Translations under genes and position numbers: made by a program
Notes under the pieces: generated by a model
The model's input: the letters and a program-made list of their open reading frames with translations, nothing else
Databases searched by the model: none
Told to the model about the DNA's origin: nothing
Shown: piece by piece, positions 34,763-43,978 of the stretch
Position numbering within the stretch: the stretch's first letter is position 1
Layout of the letters: the number at the start of each line of letters is the position of its first letter
Assembly (NCBI RefSeq): GCF_030012525.1
Contig: NZ_CP124855.1
Location: forward strand, 2,170,001-2,234,000
From: Chryseobacterium gotjawalense
GTDB taxonomy: Bacteria > Bacteroidota > Bacteroidia > Flavobacteriales > Weeksellaceae
Direction of reading: 5' to 3'
Length of the DNA stretch: 64,000 nucleotides

Positions 34763-35581
34763 ATGAAAGTTAAAGACCTTTTTCTGACTCAAGAACAGTT
34801 CGAAATTAAAGAAACTGCCATTCCCGGAGTTCTGAAAACATCACCAGTACCTCAAAATATTTCTGACTATTATGATAGCGCAGAATATATTTCCCACCAC
34901 CAAGATTCCGGTTCTCTGAAAGAAACCGTTTATAAATTTTTACAAAATTTCAATCTTAATTACAAACGTAACATTATGATTGACTTTGTAGGAAAACATA
35001 AAAAAGTTTTGGATTACGGCTGCGGTGCCGGCGAATTCCTCAAATATATTGAAGATGATTTTGAAACATTTGGCTTTGAACCCAGCGAATCTGCCAGTAA
35101 ATACGCGATTCAAAAAGTACACAAAACTAAGATTATCAATAATCTTGATTTTATTAAAGAAGGATCATTAGATGCGATTACCCTTTGGCATGTTTTCGAA
35201 CACATCGAAAATCAAGACGAAATATTAAACGCGTTTTACAGCAAATTGAAACAAAATGGATTATTAATTATTGCAGTTCCTAATATAAATTCCTATGATG
35301 CTCTCAAATATAAAGAATTTTGGGCCGCTTACGATGTACCCAGACATCTCTATCATTTTTCAAAATCGGGCATGGAAAAATTAATGAACAACGAATACTG
35401 GAAAATCAAAAAAATAAAACCTCTCCTACTCGACTCGTTCTACATTTCAATGTTAAGCGAAAAATATAAAAAATCACCACTTTATTGGCTAAAAGGAATG
35501 ATTTACGGACTGGTTTCTAACGTAGAAGCTTCAAAAACCGGCGAATACTCCAGTTTGATATACATTATCGAAAAAAAATAG
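34763..35581 (+). CDS. Class I SAM-dependent methyltransferase
   Basis: The 272-residue protein has an N-terminal segment (1-70), then a Rossmann methyltransferase domain. The SAM loop is VLDYGCGAGEFL (about 77-88), an acidic end of strand two is in FGFEP (about 99-103), and the post-I motif is ITLWHVFEHIENQDE (Methyltransf_11/23 type). C-terminal DVPRHLYHFSK is typical of methyltransferases modifying lipids or glycans, but the substrate is unknown. It is 29 bp after the second parS and probably the last gene of the mnmG transcript. Confidence 0.88.
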   Translation: MKVKDLFLTQEQFEIKETAIPGVLKTSPVPQNISDYYDSAEYISHHQDSGSLKETVYKFLQNFNLNYKRNIMIDFVGKHKKVLDYGCGAGEFLKYIEDDFETFGFEPSESASKYAIQKVHKTKIINNLDFIKEGSLDAITLWHVFEHIENQDEILNAFYSKLKQNGLLIIAVPNINSYDALKYKEFWAAYDVPRHLYHFSKSGMEKLMNNEYWKIKKIKPLLLDSFYISMLSEKYKKSPLYWLKGMIYGLVSNVEASKTGEYSSLIYIIEKK

Positions 35582-35810
35582 TTATTCGATTTTTAAGCTA
35601 TTTATGAAAGTCAATTTCAGGCTAATTTGAACAAAAAACTCAATTTTTGTAATTTTACCTTCCATTTAAAAATTAATAAGATTAAATTTTCAAAAATTTT
35701 TCAACCAGAAAATATATTCAAATATGTTCCTTTCTTGAAATTCTTTAAAATAAAAGAAAATAAAATTACCGCAGCAAAATCCGATCGATAAAAAAATTCA
35801 GTACAAACAA

Positions 35811-35840
35811 AAAAAGTTTCCTTTTTACAGGAAACTTTTT
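35811..35840. terminator. Bidirectional terminator between methyltransferase and pgk
   Basis: A perfect 12-bp hairpin (AAAAAGTTTCCT / AGGAAACTTTTT, loop TTTTAC) with A/T runs on both sides lies between two convergent genes. The rest of the 286-bp spacer is AT-rich without a gene. Confidence 0.85.
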
Positions 35841-35867
35841 TATGTTAAACTAATTTTAATTTGAAAA

Positions 35868-37058
35868 CTAATTATTGATTGCTTTTACTCCGGGGAGCTC
35901 CATACCCTCTAAACTTTCAAGCATCGCTCCTCCTCCGGTTGAAACATAACTTACTTTATCATCATAACCGAACTGCTTAACAAAGGCCACACTGTCACCT
36001 CCACCCACAAGCGAGAAAGCTCCTAACTTGGTAGATTGCGCGATACTGTCACCTAAAGCAACCGTTCCTGCAGCAAAATGAGGCATTTCAAAAACGCCGA
36101 TTGGACCGTTCCATAAAATAGTTCTGGAATTCATAATGACATCATGAAATATTTTTCTGGATCTAACTCCTGCATCCAAGCCCATCCAACCATTGGGAAT
36201 TTCAAAAATATCAACTTCTTTTCTTTCGGCATCATTATTAAAATCATCAGCAATGATGGAATCAACCGGCAAATAAACTGCTACATTCTGCGCTTTGGCT
36301 TTCTCTAATATTTCTAAAGCCAAAGTCTGTTTATCGACTTCTACCAGGGAATTCCCAATTTCGCCTCCTAATGCTCTGATGAACGTAAAAGCCATTCCTC
36401 CACCAATAATCAAATTATCAATTGCAGGTAAAATATTCTCAATAATAGTAATTTTACTGGAAACTTTAGAACCTCCTAAAATCGCAGTAATAGGTTTTTC
36501 ACCACTTTTCAATACTCTGTCAATAGCTTCTAATTCTTTAGCCATCAATAAACCGAAAAACTTAGTTGAAGAAAAAAACTGAGCAATAACGGCAGTCGAA
36601 GCATGCGCCCTGTGCGCAGTTCCAAAAGCATCATTCACATAAGCATCTCCTAATTCTGATAATTGTCTCGCAAAGTCCGGATCACCATCTTCTTCCTCTT
36701 TATGAAAACGAAGATTTTCTAACAAAAGAATCTCTCCCGATTGCAAGTCAGCACTCATCTTTTTTGCCTCGTCACCAATACAGTCCGAACAAAATTTCAC
36801 CGGCTTTCCTAAAACTTTTTCAATTTCGGGAAGGATGTTTTTTAAAGAAAATTGTTCTGATACTTTACCTTTTGGGCGCCCCAAATGCGTCATCAGAATT
36901 ACCGATCCTCCATCATTCAAAATCTTTTCAACCGTAGGTTTTACCGCCTGAATTCTCGTGCTGTCGGTTACCTTCAAATCAGCGTCCTGTGGAACATTGA
37001 AGTCTACTCTTACCAACACCTTTTTGTCTCTGAAGTTAAAATCGTTAATTGTTTTCAT
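35868..37058 (-). CDS. pgk: Phosphoglycerate kinase
   Basis: Pgk transfers phosphate from 1,3-bisphosphoglycerate to ADP in glycolysis. The 396-residue protein begins with KVLVRVDFNVPQD, and contains MTHLGRPKG, LLENLRFHKEEE, AFGTAHRAHAST, AILGGSKVSSKI, LIIGGGMAFTF and the C-terminal nucleotide motif LVGGGDSVAFVKQFG. All substrate arginines and the full length are present. It is monocistronic, divergent from rpiB across the candidate origin. Confidence 0.97.
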   Translation of the reverse strand: MKTINDFNFRDKKVLVRVDFNVPQDADLKVTDSTRIQAVKPTVEKILNDGGSVILMTHLGRPKGKVSEQFSLKNILPEIEKVLGKPVKFCSDCIGDEAKKMSADLQSGEILLLENLRFHKEEEDGDPDFARQLSELGDAYVNDAFGTAHRAHASTAVIAQFFSSTKFFGLLMAKELEAIDRVLKSGEKPITAILGGSKVSSKITIIENILPAIDNLIIGGGMAFTFIRALGGEIGNSLVEVDKQTLALEILEKAKAQNVAVYLPVDSIIADDFNNDAERKEVDIFEIPNGWMGLDAGVRSRKIFHDVIMNSRTILWNGPIGVFEMPHFAAGTVALGDSIAQSTKLGAFSLVGGGDSVAFVKQFGYDDKVSYVSTGGGAMLESLEGMELPGVKAINN

Positions 37059-37083
37059 AAAATTTTCTCCGTTTTAAGTTTCA

Positions 37084-37091
37084 CAAATTTA
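37084..37091 (-). promoter_or_regulatory. Putative pgk promoter -7 element
   Basis: Minus-strand TAAATTTG fits TAnnTTTG, 25 bp before the pgk start codon. Confidence 0.55.
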
Positions 37092-37632
37092 CTATTTATT
37101 CCCTCGATTAAAAATTAATTTCGATTTAAAATTCCACAATTCACAAATACTCATCTTATCTACATTATCTTTTTTTTATATAAAAAGAAATTGAGTAGTG
37201 TTGTTGTAGTTCGGTAGTATGTGGAGAAATAAACTTTATTAATTGACCACATTTACTAGTTAAAATAATCAGGTTTTATTAACATTTTAATTAGTTGATT
37301 AATAGGTGTTTTAACGACTTATCCATATTTGTGAGTAATTAAAATTTAGGAGATATATTTATAACCCAAATCTTAATAACTTTGGAATTGAAGTCCAACA
37401 ATTTTATAAAAGATTATTTGGGCTTATCCGAAAATATAGTCCATTATGAATTTAAATCTGAATGTGAAAGACAATGTTCAGGGAACTTATCCACACTCAT
37501 TCTATAGGTTCTCCCCAAGTTATTCTTTGACCTTTTTAATTAAAAACCATAGGAATCAACTTCTATTTCTCTTAATAGAGATGGAATATAAAGATTTAAT
37601 CACTAATCGAATGCTTTTTATATTAATAATCT
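37092..37632. other. Candidate chromosomal replication origin (oriC)
   Basis: This gene-free, strongly AT-rich spacer holds a set of DnaA-box-like 9-mers. They are TTATCCACA (perfect, 37487-37495), TTATCCATA (37319-37327), TTATCTACA (37156-37164), inverted TTCTCCACA (37220-37228) and TTATCCGAA (37424-37432). Very AT-rich stretches near 37166-37200 and 37270-37310 could serve as unwinding elements. Two perfect parS sites lie 2.4 and 4.2 kb to the left, and gene orientation is mainly minus to the left and plus to the right. dnaA is not adjacent, and the small frame inside does not look like a gene. Confidence 0.55.
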
Positions 37633-37640
37633 TAAATTTG
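37633..37640 (+). promoter_or_regulatory. Putative rpiB promoter -7 element
   Basis: TAAATTTG fits TAnnTTTG, 33 bp before the rpiB ATG. Confidence 0.5.
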
Positions 37641-37673
37641 TATGAACTGAAAATTGAGGTTTAAAAAATAGTC

Positions 37674-38105
37674 ATGAAAAAGATAGCAATAGCATGCGAT
37701 CATGCAGGTTTCGAATACAAAGAAATCATAAAAAAACATTTGGAAGGCCAATTTGAAGTAGAAGATTTCGGCACTTATTCCCCAGACTCTGTGGATTATC
37801 CCGATTTTGTGCATCCGGCTGCCGATTCTATCGAGCAGGGAAGAAATGAATTAGGAATTCTTATTTGCGGCAGTGGACAGGGTGTTTCTATCACCGCCAA
37901 TAAACATCAGAAAATTAGATGTGCCTTGTGTTGGCTGCCTGAACTTGCCGCTCTTGCCCGTCAACATAATAACGCGAACATGATTGCGCTTCCTTCCCGC
38001 TTTATTGCAAGCCAATTAGCTGTCGATATTGTCGACACTTTCCTCAATACTCCTTTCGAAGGAGGCAGACATCAGAACAGAGTTGAAAAGATTTCGACCT
38101 GTTAA
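37674..38105 (+). CDS. rpiB: Ribose-5-phosphate isomerase B
   Basis: RpiB interconverts ribose 5-phosphate and ribulose 5-phosphate. The 143-residue protein has the family start IAIACDHAGFEYKE (Asp and His at about 8-9), DSVDYPDFVHPAA, the phosphate-binding loop ICGSGQGVSITANK and the C-terminal FEGGRHQNRVEKI. It lies 33 bp before rnr on the same strand. Confidence 0.96.
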   Translation: MKKIAIACDHAGFEYKEIIKKHLEGQFEVEDFGTYSPDSVDYPDFVHPAADSIEQGRNELGILICGSGQGVSITANKHQKIRCALCWLPELAALARQHNNANMIALPSRFIASQLAVDIVDTFLNTPFEGGRHQNRVEKISTC

Positions 38106-38138
38106 ACCTTTATTATATATAAATACAACCCATACTTT

Positions 38139-40292
38139 ATGGCAAAAGGAAAATATTTCTCAGATAAAAATAATAATAAATTGCAGGAAATCGGGCGATT
38201 GATTTTGCGTTTTATGAATGAAAAATCTGGAAAAATCTATAACTACAAGCAAATTGCAGATGGTATTGATTACAAAAATCCCAGACAGCGCGAACTGGTG
38301 ATTCAGTCGTTGCATAAACTGCTTTCAGATCAAAGAATTAAGGAAGTCGAAAAAGGAAAATTCATCATTAATATTAAGATTGAAGGGACTTTAACCGGTA
38401 CCATCGATTTTAACCAAACCGGAAACGCTTATGTGAAAGTAGCTGGTTTAGATGATGATATTTTTGTACATTCCAAAAACGTAAAAGACGCATTACAGGG
38501 AGATACCGTTCTTATTGTCACCTATCATTTCAAAGGGAAAAAAGTAGAAGGTTCTGTGCTGGAAGTCATTGAAAGAAAACGCGATCAGTTCGTGGGAACA
38601 TTTCAATTTATTAAATATAAGGATTTCGGTTTTGTAGTAGGCGATAAAAAACATATCAATACCGATATTTTTGTTCCGCAGGGAAAAATTGGCGGTGCGA
38701 AAGATGGTGATAAAGTCATTGTTAAAATGATTGCCTGGAAAGCCGGAGAAAAAAATCCGGAAGGTGAAATTATAAAAGTACTCGGTGCACCCGGTGAACA
38801 TGAAACAGAAATTCACTCTATTTTAGCTGAATACGGATTGCCTTACGAATTTCCGGAAGATGTTGAAAAAGAAGCCCAGGATATCGACCGTAGAATCCAT
38901 GATCATGAGGTTGCGAAACGACGTGATATGCGTGGAATCTGTACTTTTACCATCGACCCCAAAGATGCAAAAGATTTCGATGACGCACTTTCTATACAAA
39001 AATTAGATAACGGAAACTGGGAAATTGGAGTTCATATCGCCGATGTTTCGCATTATGTGGTTCCCGGGACAATCCTGGATGCAGAAGCGTATAAACGCGC
39101 TACTTCGGTTTATTTAGTGGACCGTGTGGTTCCGATGTTACCCGAAGTTTTAAGTAACGATGTTTGCTCACTTCGCCCAAATGAAGAAAAGTATACTTTT
39201 TCTGCCGTCTTTGAATTAAATGACGAAGCAGAAATCCAAAACCAATGGTTTGGAAGAACCATCATCTATTCTGACCGTAAATTCGCTTACGAAGAAGCAC
39301 AGGAAAGAATTGAAACCAAGGAAGGAGATTTAGCAGAAGAAATTTTAACCTTGGACCGCCTTGCAAAAATCATGAGAAAAGCGCGTATTGAAAACGGTGC
39401 CATTACTTTTGACCGCAGCGAAGTCCGGTTTAATTTAGATGAAAAAGGAGAACCTATTGGGGTTTATTTTAAAGTGAGCAAAGATTCAAATCATCTGATT
39501 GAAGAATTTATGCTGCTTGCCAATAAAAAAGTTTCGGAATTTATCTCTTTAAATAAAAAAGGAGTCCCGACCAATAATACATTTATTTATAGAATTCACG
39601 AAGATCCGGATCCGGCTAAATTAGAAGCGTTACGTGATTTTGTAGGAACTTTTGGTTATACCATGAATCTGGCGAATACCAAAAAAGTAGCAGAATCTCT
39701 CAACAAATTGTTAAGCGATATACAGGGAAAAGGCGAAGAAAATATGATCGAAACCCTGGCGATGCGCTCGATGAGCAAAGCGATTTATTCTACCGATCCT
39801 ATCGGACATTATGGTCTTGGGTTCGACTATTATTCCCATTTCACCTCTCCTATCCGCCGTTATCCCGATTTAATTGCGCACCGGTTATTACAGCATTATT
39901 TAGATGGCGGTAAATCACCACAAAAACAGGAATACGACGATAAATGCAAACACTGCAGTTCGATGGAAAAACTGGCATCAGATGCCGAACGGGATTCCAT
40001 TAAATTCATGCAGGTTAAGTTTATGGAAAAACATTTGGGCGAAGATTTCACCGGTGTTATTTCCGGAGTTGCCGATTTTGGATTCTGGGTGCAAATTCCT
40101 GAAAACGGAGCGGAAGGTCTTATTAAATTGAGAGATTTAATGGATGATTCTTATTCTTATGATGCCAAAAATCACGCCGTCTACGGAAGTCGTACAGGTA
40201 ATAAATATCAACTGGGCGACGAAGTTACAATTAGAGTAATGAAAGCGAATTTAATCCAAAAACAGTTGGATTTCAAAATCATTGAATCGTAA
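38139..40292 (+). CDS. rnr: Ribonuclease R
   Basis: RNase R is a processive 3'-5' exoribonuclease that degrades structured RNA. The 717-residue protein has an N-terminal helix-turn-helix-like region (about 15-70) and two cold-shock domains (about 80-215). The RNB catalytic domain carries the acidic cluster FTIDPKDAKDFDDALSI (about 273-290), and a C-terminal S1 domain (about 630-715) starts GEDFTGVISGVADFGFW. Length and order match RNase R. Confidence 0.96.
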   Translation: MAKGKYFSDKNNNKLQEIGRLILRFMNEKSGKIYNYKQIADGIDYKNPRQRELVIQSLHKLLSDQRIKEVEKGKFIINIKIEGTLTGTIDFNQTGNAYVKVAGLDDDIFVHSKNVKDALQGDTVLIVTYHFKGKKVEGSVLEVIERKRDQFVGTFQFIKYKDFGFVVGDKKHINTDIFVPQGKIGGAKDGDKVIVKMIAWKAGEKNPEGEIIKVLGAPGEHETEIHSILAEYGLPYEFPEDVEKEAQDIDRRIHDHEVAKRRDMRGICTFTIDPKDAKDFDDALSIQKLDNGNWEIGVHIADVSHYVVPGTILDAEAYKRATSVYLVDRVVPMLPEVLSNDVCSLRPNEEKYTFSAVFELNDEAEIQNQWFGRTIIYSDRKFAYEEAQERIETKEGDLAEEILTLDRLAKIMRKARIENGAITFDRSEVRFNLDEKGEPIGVYFKVSKDSNHLIEEFMLLANKKVSEFISLNKKGVPTNNTFIYRIHEDPDPAKLEALRDFVGTFGYTMNLANTKKVAESLNKLLSDIQGKGEENMIETLAMRSMSKAIYSTDPIGHYGLGFDYYSHFTSPIRRYPDLIAHRLLQHYLDGGKSPQKQEYDDKCKHCSSMEKLASDAERDSIKFMQVKFMEKHLGEDFTGVISGVADFGFWVQIPENGAEGLIKLRDLMDDSYSYDAKNHAVYGSRTGNKYQLGDEVTIRVMKANLIQKQLDFKIIES

Positions 40293-40296
40293 ATTG

Positions 40297-40304
40297 TATT
40301 TTTG
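40297..40304 (+). promoter_or_regulatory. Putative promoter of the LysE-ldcA-yraN group
   Basis: TATTTTTG fits TAnnTTTG, just after the rnr stop and 56 bp before the LysE-type gene. Confidence 0.4.
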
Positions 40305-40360
40305 CACCTCACTGTAAAATGAATTTGAGTAAAATTTAATTCTTTTTCAAAACATTATTA

Positions 40361-41044
40361 ATGATAGAACTTATACTTTCAGCCGTCGGGTTAGGAATTA
40401 TGCTGAGTATTGTCTTCATCGGGCCGATTTTTTTTCTGCTGATTGAAACAAGTTTTTCACGTGGTCCTAAACATGCGTTCACCTTGGATTGCGGCGTCGT
40501 GTTGGCTGATATTTTATGTATTACTGCGGCGTATTTTGCCAGTGGCGATTTGGTAGAAATTATTGATAAACATCCGGGATTTTATAGAATTACCGCTTTT
40601 ATTGTCTTTATTTATGCCGTTTATATGGTCGTTTCAAAAACGAAAATGCATTTACCAGGGGAAGATAAACTGATCAATCAGAATTATTTTAAAACTTTTC
40701 TGAATGGTTTTTTCTTTAATATTTTAAATATTGGTGTGGTCCTTTTTTGGTTGGTTACGGTAATTTCAGTTAGAAATGCTTACCCTAAAACAGAGGATTT
40801 TCTCTTGTACATGGGACTTGTCGTAGGAACTTATCTTGTGATTGATTTCTTTAAAATTTATTTGGCTAAAATATTTCATGATAAACTCACCCAAACGGTG
40901 GCCAATAGAATCAGAAAAGGAGTTGGGTATATTTTGGTTGCTTTCAGTATTTTTATTTTCTTACAAAGCTTTAAGAAATTCAATCAATTTGATAAGAAAT
41001 TAGAGGAGGCTGAAAAAACAGGTCAGAAACACATTCAGAAATGA
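40361..41044 (+). CDS. LysE family amino acid exporter
   Basis: The 227-residue protein has six hydrophobic segments and the LysE/RhtB start pattern (GPIFFLLIETSFSRGPKHAF, about 21-40), followed by DCGVVLADILCI and the loop NGFFFNILNIGVVLFW typical of the superfamily. Members export amino acids or related small molecules; the substrate cannot be read from sequence. Its stop overlaps the next start by 4 nt, linking it to LD-carboxypeptidase, so export of cell-wall-derived amino acids is a conceivable but unproven link. Confidence 0.88.
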   Translation: MIELILSAVGLGIMLSIVFIGPIFFLLIETSFSRGPKHAFTLDCGVVLADILCITAAYFASGDLVEIIDKHPGFYRITAFIVFIYAVYMVVSKTKMHLPGEDKLINQNYFKTFLNGFFFNILNIGVVLFWLVTVISVRNAYPKTEDFLLYMGLVVGTYLVIDFFKIYLAKIFHDKLTQTVANRIRKGVGYILVAFSIFIFLQSFKKFNQFDKKLEEAEKTGQKHIQK

Positions 41045-41976
41045 AAGAAATGATATTCCCAAAATCCTTGAAAAAGGGTGATCAAATTGCCATTATTTCT
41101 CCTGCCGGCGCGGTAGAAGAAAAGCAATTGGAAAAAGGTTTGGAAATGATCAGGCAAAAAGGCTTTGAACCGGTTTTAGGGAAACATCTTTACACTAAAT
41201 TTTCGAACGGTTATTCTTACGGCGGAACTGAAAAAGAGAGAATTTCTGAGCTGAACTGGGCGTTTAATAATGACGCAATTTCTGCTGTTTGGGCTTCCAG
41301 AGGAGGCTACGGTTGCCAGCACTTATTAGGACATCTGCAGCTGTCAAAATTGAAGAAAAACCCAAAATGGTATATTGGGTATTCAGATAACACAGTGATT
41401 CAGAGTTTTCTTTTGAAAAACAATTTTGCCTCTATTCACGGACAAACCATTAAAACCTCAAGTTTTGGAGTAACAGACGAAAGTTATAATTTAATTTTCG
41501 ATATTTTAAAAGGTAAAAAACCGGATTATAATGTAGAAAATAATCCATTAAATAAAAAAGGAACAGCTGAAGGTCAATTAATTGGCGGAAATTTAGCGCT
41601 GATTTATGCACTTTTAGGAACGCCCTACTCTTTCAATTTTAAAGATAAGATCCTTTTTATAGAAGATATTGGCGAGAATTATTATGCTTTAGACCGCATG
41701 ATGATGAGTTTGGAACTGGCAGGAGTTTTCAGGAAAATTAAGGGTTTAATTATCGGTGGAATGACCAATATGGGCGACGAAAAAGACAATAAAAACTACG
41801 AAGAAAGTTTTGACGGTTTTGCTTATCAGCTCATTTCAGACCGGTTAAAAAAGCACCACTTCCCTACTCTGTTTGGTTTTCCAAACGGACATATTTTTGA
41901 CAATAAACCTTTGATTATCGGTGCAGATATCAAAATGGAAATTGAAGATCAGGTAAAAGTTCAGTTTAAATTATAA
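41041..41976 (+). CDS. ldcA: Muramoyltetrapeptide (LD-) carboxypeptidase, S66 family
   Basis: LD-carboxypeptidase removes the terminal D-alanine from cytoplasmic muropeptides during cell wall recycling. The 311-residue protein has the S66 landmarks: nucleophile Ser in WYIGYSDNTV (about 119), Glu in LFIEDIGENYYALDRM (about 205) and His in LFGFPNGHIFDN (about 284). It has no signal peptide, as expected. It overlaps the exporter gene by 4 nt and is followed by yraN after 11 bp. Confidence 0.93.
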   Translation: MKEMIFPKSLKKGDQIAIISPAGAVEEKQLEKGLEMIRQKGFEPVLGKHLYTKFSNGYSYGGTEKERISELNWAFNNDAISAVWASRGGYGCQHLLGHLQLSKLKKNPKWYIGYSDNTVIQSFLLKNNFASIHGQTIKTSSFGVTDESYNLIFDILKGKKPDYNVENNPLNKKGTAEGQLIGGNLALIYALLGTPYSFNFKDKILFIEDIGENYYALDRMMMSLELAGVFRKIKGLIIGGMTNMGDEKDNKNYEESFDGFAYQLISDRLKKHHFPTLFGFPNGHIFDNKPLIIGADIKMEIEDQVKVQFKL

Positions 41977-41987
41977 AGCCAATCATT

Positions 41988-42359
41988 ATGGCCGAACACA
42001 ACGAATTTGGAAATCTTGCCGAAGAACTGGCCACCTCTTTTTTAGAAGAAAAAGGATATAAGATTTTGGTTAAAAATTTCCGGTATCAAAAAGCAGAAAT
42101 CGACATTATTGCAGAGTTTCAGACCCAAATTATAATTGTGGAAGTGAAAGCCAGAGGAAGCGATATTTTTATGGAACCGCAGGAGGCCGTGACGAAAAAG
42201 AAAATAAAATCATTGGTGATGGTTGCCGATTTCTTCATGAAAGACAGAAATCTAGATCAGGAAGTGCGGTTTGATATCATCGCTGTGTTGCCCGACGATA
42301 GAGGAAGATTACAGATTACGCATCTCGAAGATGCTTTTCAGAGTTTCGATGCCAATTAA
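41988..42359 (+). CDS. YraN family protein (UPF0102, endonuclease-like fold)
   Basis: The 123-residue protein matches the UPF0102/YraN family of restriction-endonuclease-like fold proteins. It begins NEFGNLAEELATSFLEEKGY, then NFRYQKAEIDIIAE (with the catalytic-type E and D), IIIVEVKARGSD (ExK pair) and FDIIAVLPD. The nuclease core residues are all present, but a cellular role is not established for the family. It is the third gene of the exporter group. Confidence 0.92.
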   Translation: MAEHNEFGNLAEELATSFLEEKGYKILVKNFRYQKAEIDIIAEFQTQIIIVEVKARGSDIFMEPQEAVTKKKIKSLVMVADFFMKDRNLDQEVRFDIIAVLPDDRGRLQITHLEDAFQSFDAN

Positions 42360-42470
42360 GAGCAATGTACTAATATTAATGTACCAATTTAAAGGAATAT
42401 CAAATAAGCTATCAATGACAGTTACATTGTTTTATTGATAGATTGTTACATTTTAAAAATTTTAATTTTT

Positions 42471-43220
42471 ATGAAAACAGCACTCATTACTGGAGCAACT
42501 TCCGGAATCGGAAAAGCTACCGCGCAACTTCTGGCAAAGCAGGGATTCAGATTGATTCTTTGTGGCCGAAGAACTGAAGTTTTAGACCAATTGGAAAAAG
42601 AACTTTCAACTCATACCGAAATCTTTAGTTTAAACTTTGATCAGCGGAATTATAATGAAGTAGAAACCGCCTTTGATTCTGTTCCTGTTGACTGGAAAAA
42701 TATTGATATTCTCATTAACAATGCAGGAAACGCACATGGTTTAGAATCACTGATTGAGGCCGATATTAATGACTGGGACATGATGATCGATGGCAATGTT
42801 AAAGGATTACTATACGTGTCGAAAATGGTGATGCCGGGCATGAAAGAAAGAAATGCCGGACATATCGTGAATATTTCTTCTGTTGCCGCGAGACAGACGT
42901 ATGCGAATGGTGTCGTTTATTGCGCCTCGAAAAAAGCAGTCGATGTTATTTCTGAAGGAATGCGTTTGGAACTGACCGAATTTGGCATCAAAGTAACCAA
43001 TATTCAGCCAGGCGCTGTAGAAACTGATTTTTCAAAAGTAAGATTTAAGGGCGACGAAAACCGCGCAAAAACGGTGTATCAGGGTTACGAAGCTTTAAAA
43101 GCTGGGGACATTGCCGATGCGATTTCGTATTGTATCAATGCACCGAAACACGTTATGATTTCAGATTTAACAATTTATCCGAGTGCGCAAAGTGAGCCAC
43201 GAACCATTCACCGAAAATAA
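42471..43220 (+). CDS. SDR family NAD(P)-dependent oxidoreductase (YdfG-like)
   Basis: The 249-residue short-chain dehydrogenase starts at the ATG at 42471; the upstream extension in frame is AT-rich spacer. It has GATSGIGKATAQLL (about 8-21), NNAGNAHGLESL (about 84-95), NISSVAARQTY with the catalytic Ser, and YCASKKA (Tyr about 150, Lys 154). VETDFSKVRFKGDENRAKTVY near the end is typical of YdfG-type 3-hydroxy acid dehydrogenases, which oxidise L-allo-threonine or serine. The substrate remains a guess. Confidence 0.88.
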   Translation: MKTALITGATSGIGKATAQLLAKQGFRLILCGRRTEVLDQLEKELSTHTEIFSLNFDQRNYNEVETAFDSVPVDWKNIDILINNAGNAHGLESLIEADINDWDMMIDGNVKGLLYVSKMVMPGMKERNAGHIVNISSVAARQTYANGVVYCASKKAVDVISEGMRLELTEFGIKVTNIQPGAVETDFSKVRFKGDENRAKTVYQGYEALKAGDIADAISYCINAPKHVMISDLTIYPSAQSEPRTIHRK

Positions 43221-43268
43221 CTGTATTTTTTCTTAAATTGCGATATTCTTAAATTATAGATTTAAAAA

Positions 43269-43964
43269 ATGAAAATTCTCCACCTTGAAACTTCCTCCAA
43301 AAACTGTTCTGTTGCCATTTCTGACGGCGAAGAGTTGCTATGTCTGTGTGAAGAAGTTTCTGAAAATTATAAACAGTCCGAAAGTTTACACACCTTCGTT
43401 GAATGGGCTTTAGAAGGAGCCAAACTTTCTTTGAAAGATATTGATGCGGTTTCTCTGGGAAAAGGTCCCGGTTCTTATACAGGTTTGCGGATTGGCGCTT
43501 CTTCCGCAAAAGGTTTTTGCTTTGGATTAAATATTCCTTTGATTGCCGTCAATTCTTTAGAAACGATGATAGAACCGTTTTTAAACAGTAATTATGAGGT
43601 GATCATTCCATTGATCGACGCCAGAAGAATGGAGGTTTATTCAGCTGTTTTTGACGGAAAATCCGGCAAGATGATTGGCGGGACGGAAGCGAAGGTTTTA
43701 GATGAAAACTCTTATCAGGAATATCAGGATAAAAAGATTTTGTTTGTAGGAGACGGCGCTAAGAAACTCAAAGAACTGCTCTCTTCCTTTGGTGGACAGC
43801 TGCCAAACGCCGATTTTAATGAAACCGTTTATCCGTCTGCGAAATATTTAGTTAAAAAAGCAGTCGATAAATTTAACCGGAAAGATTTTGAAGATGTCGC
43901 CTATTTTGAACCTTTTTATCTGAAAGATTTTCAAGGAGTTAAAAAGAAAAAAAGCGAAGGATAA
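43269..43964 (+). CDS. tsaB: tRNA threonylcarbamoyladenosine biosynthesis protein TsaB
   Basis: TsaB is the scaffold partner of TsaD in making the t6A37 modification of ANN-reading tRNAs. The 231-residue protein has the ASKHA-fold start ILHLETSSKNCSVAI, LSLKDIDAVSLGKGPGSYTG (with GPGSYTGLRIG) and IPLIDARRMEVYSAVF. It lacks the metal-binding His pair of TsaD, confirming TsaB. Its stop lies inside a strong hairpin shared with the convergent sprE-like gene. Confidence 0.95.
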   Translation: MKILHLETSSKNCSVAISDGEELLCLCEEVSENYKQSESLHTFVEWALEGAKLSLKDIDAVSLGKGPGSYTGLRIGASSAKGFCFGLNIPLIAVNSLETMIEPFLNSNYEVIIPLIDARRMEVYSAVFDGKSGKMIGGTEAKVLDENSYQEYQDKKILFVGDGAKKLKELLSSFGGQLPNADFNETVYPSAKYLVKKAVDKFNRKDFEDVAYFEPFYLKDFQGVKKKKSEG

Positions 43965-43976
43965 TCTTCGCTTTTT
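43949..43976. terminator. Bidirectional terminator between tsaB and the sprE-like gene
   Basis: Hairpin AAAAAGCGAAG/CTTCGCTTTTT with a 6-nt loop that contains the tsaB stop codon; A and T runs on either side suit both convergent transcripts. Confidence 0.8.
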
Positions 43977-43978
43977 GT

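Noticed and set aside
37446..37664. Plus-strand frame of 72 codons inside the candidate origin
   Set aside because: Low-complexity, Asn/Leu/Ile-rich product typical of AT-rich DNA, running through a perfect DnaA-box-like site.
40446..40462. Third parS site around TTTCACGTGG in the LysE-type gene
   Set aside because: Only the central CACGTG and part of one arm match; the other arm is wrong.
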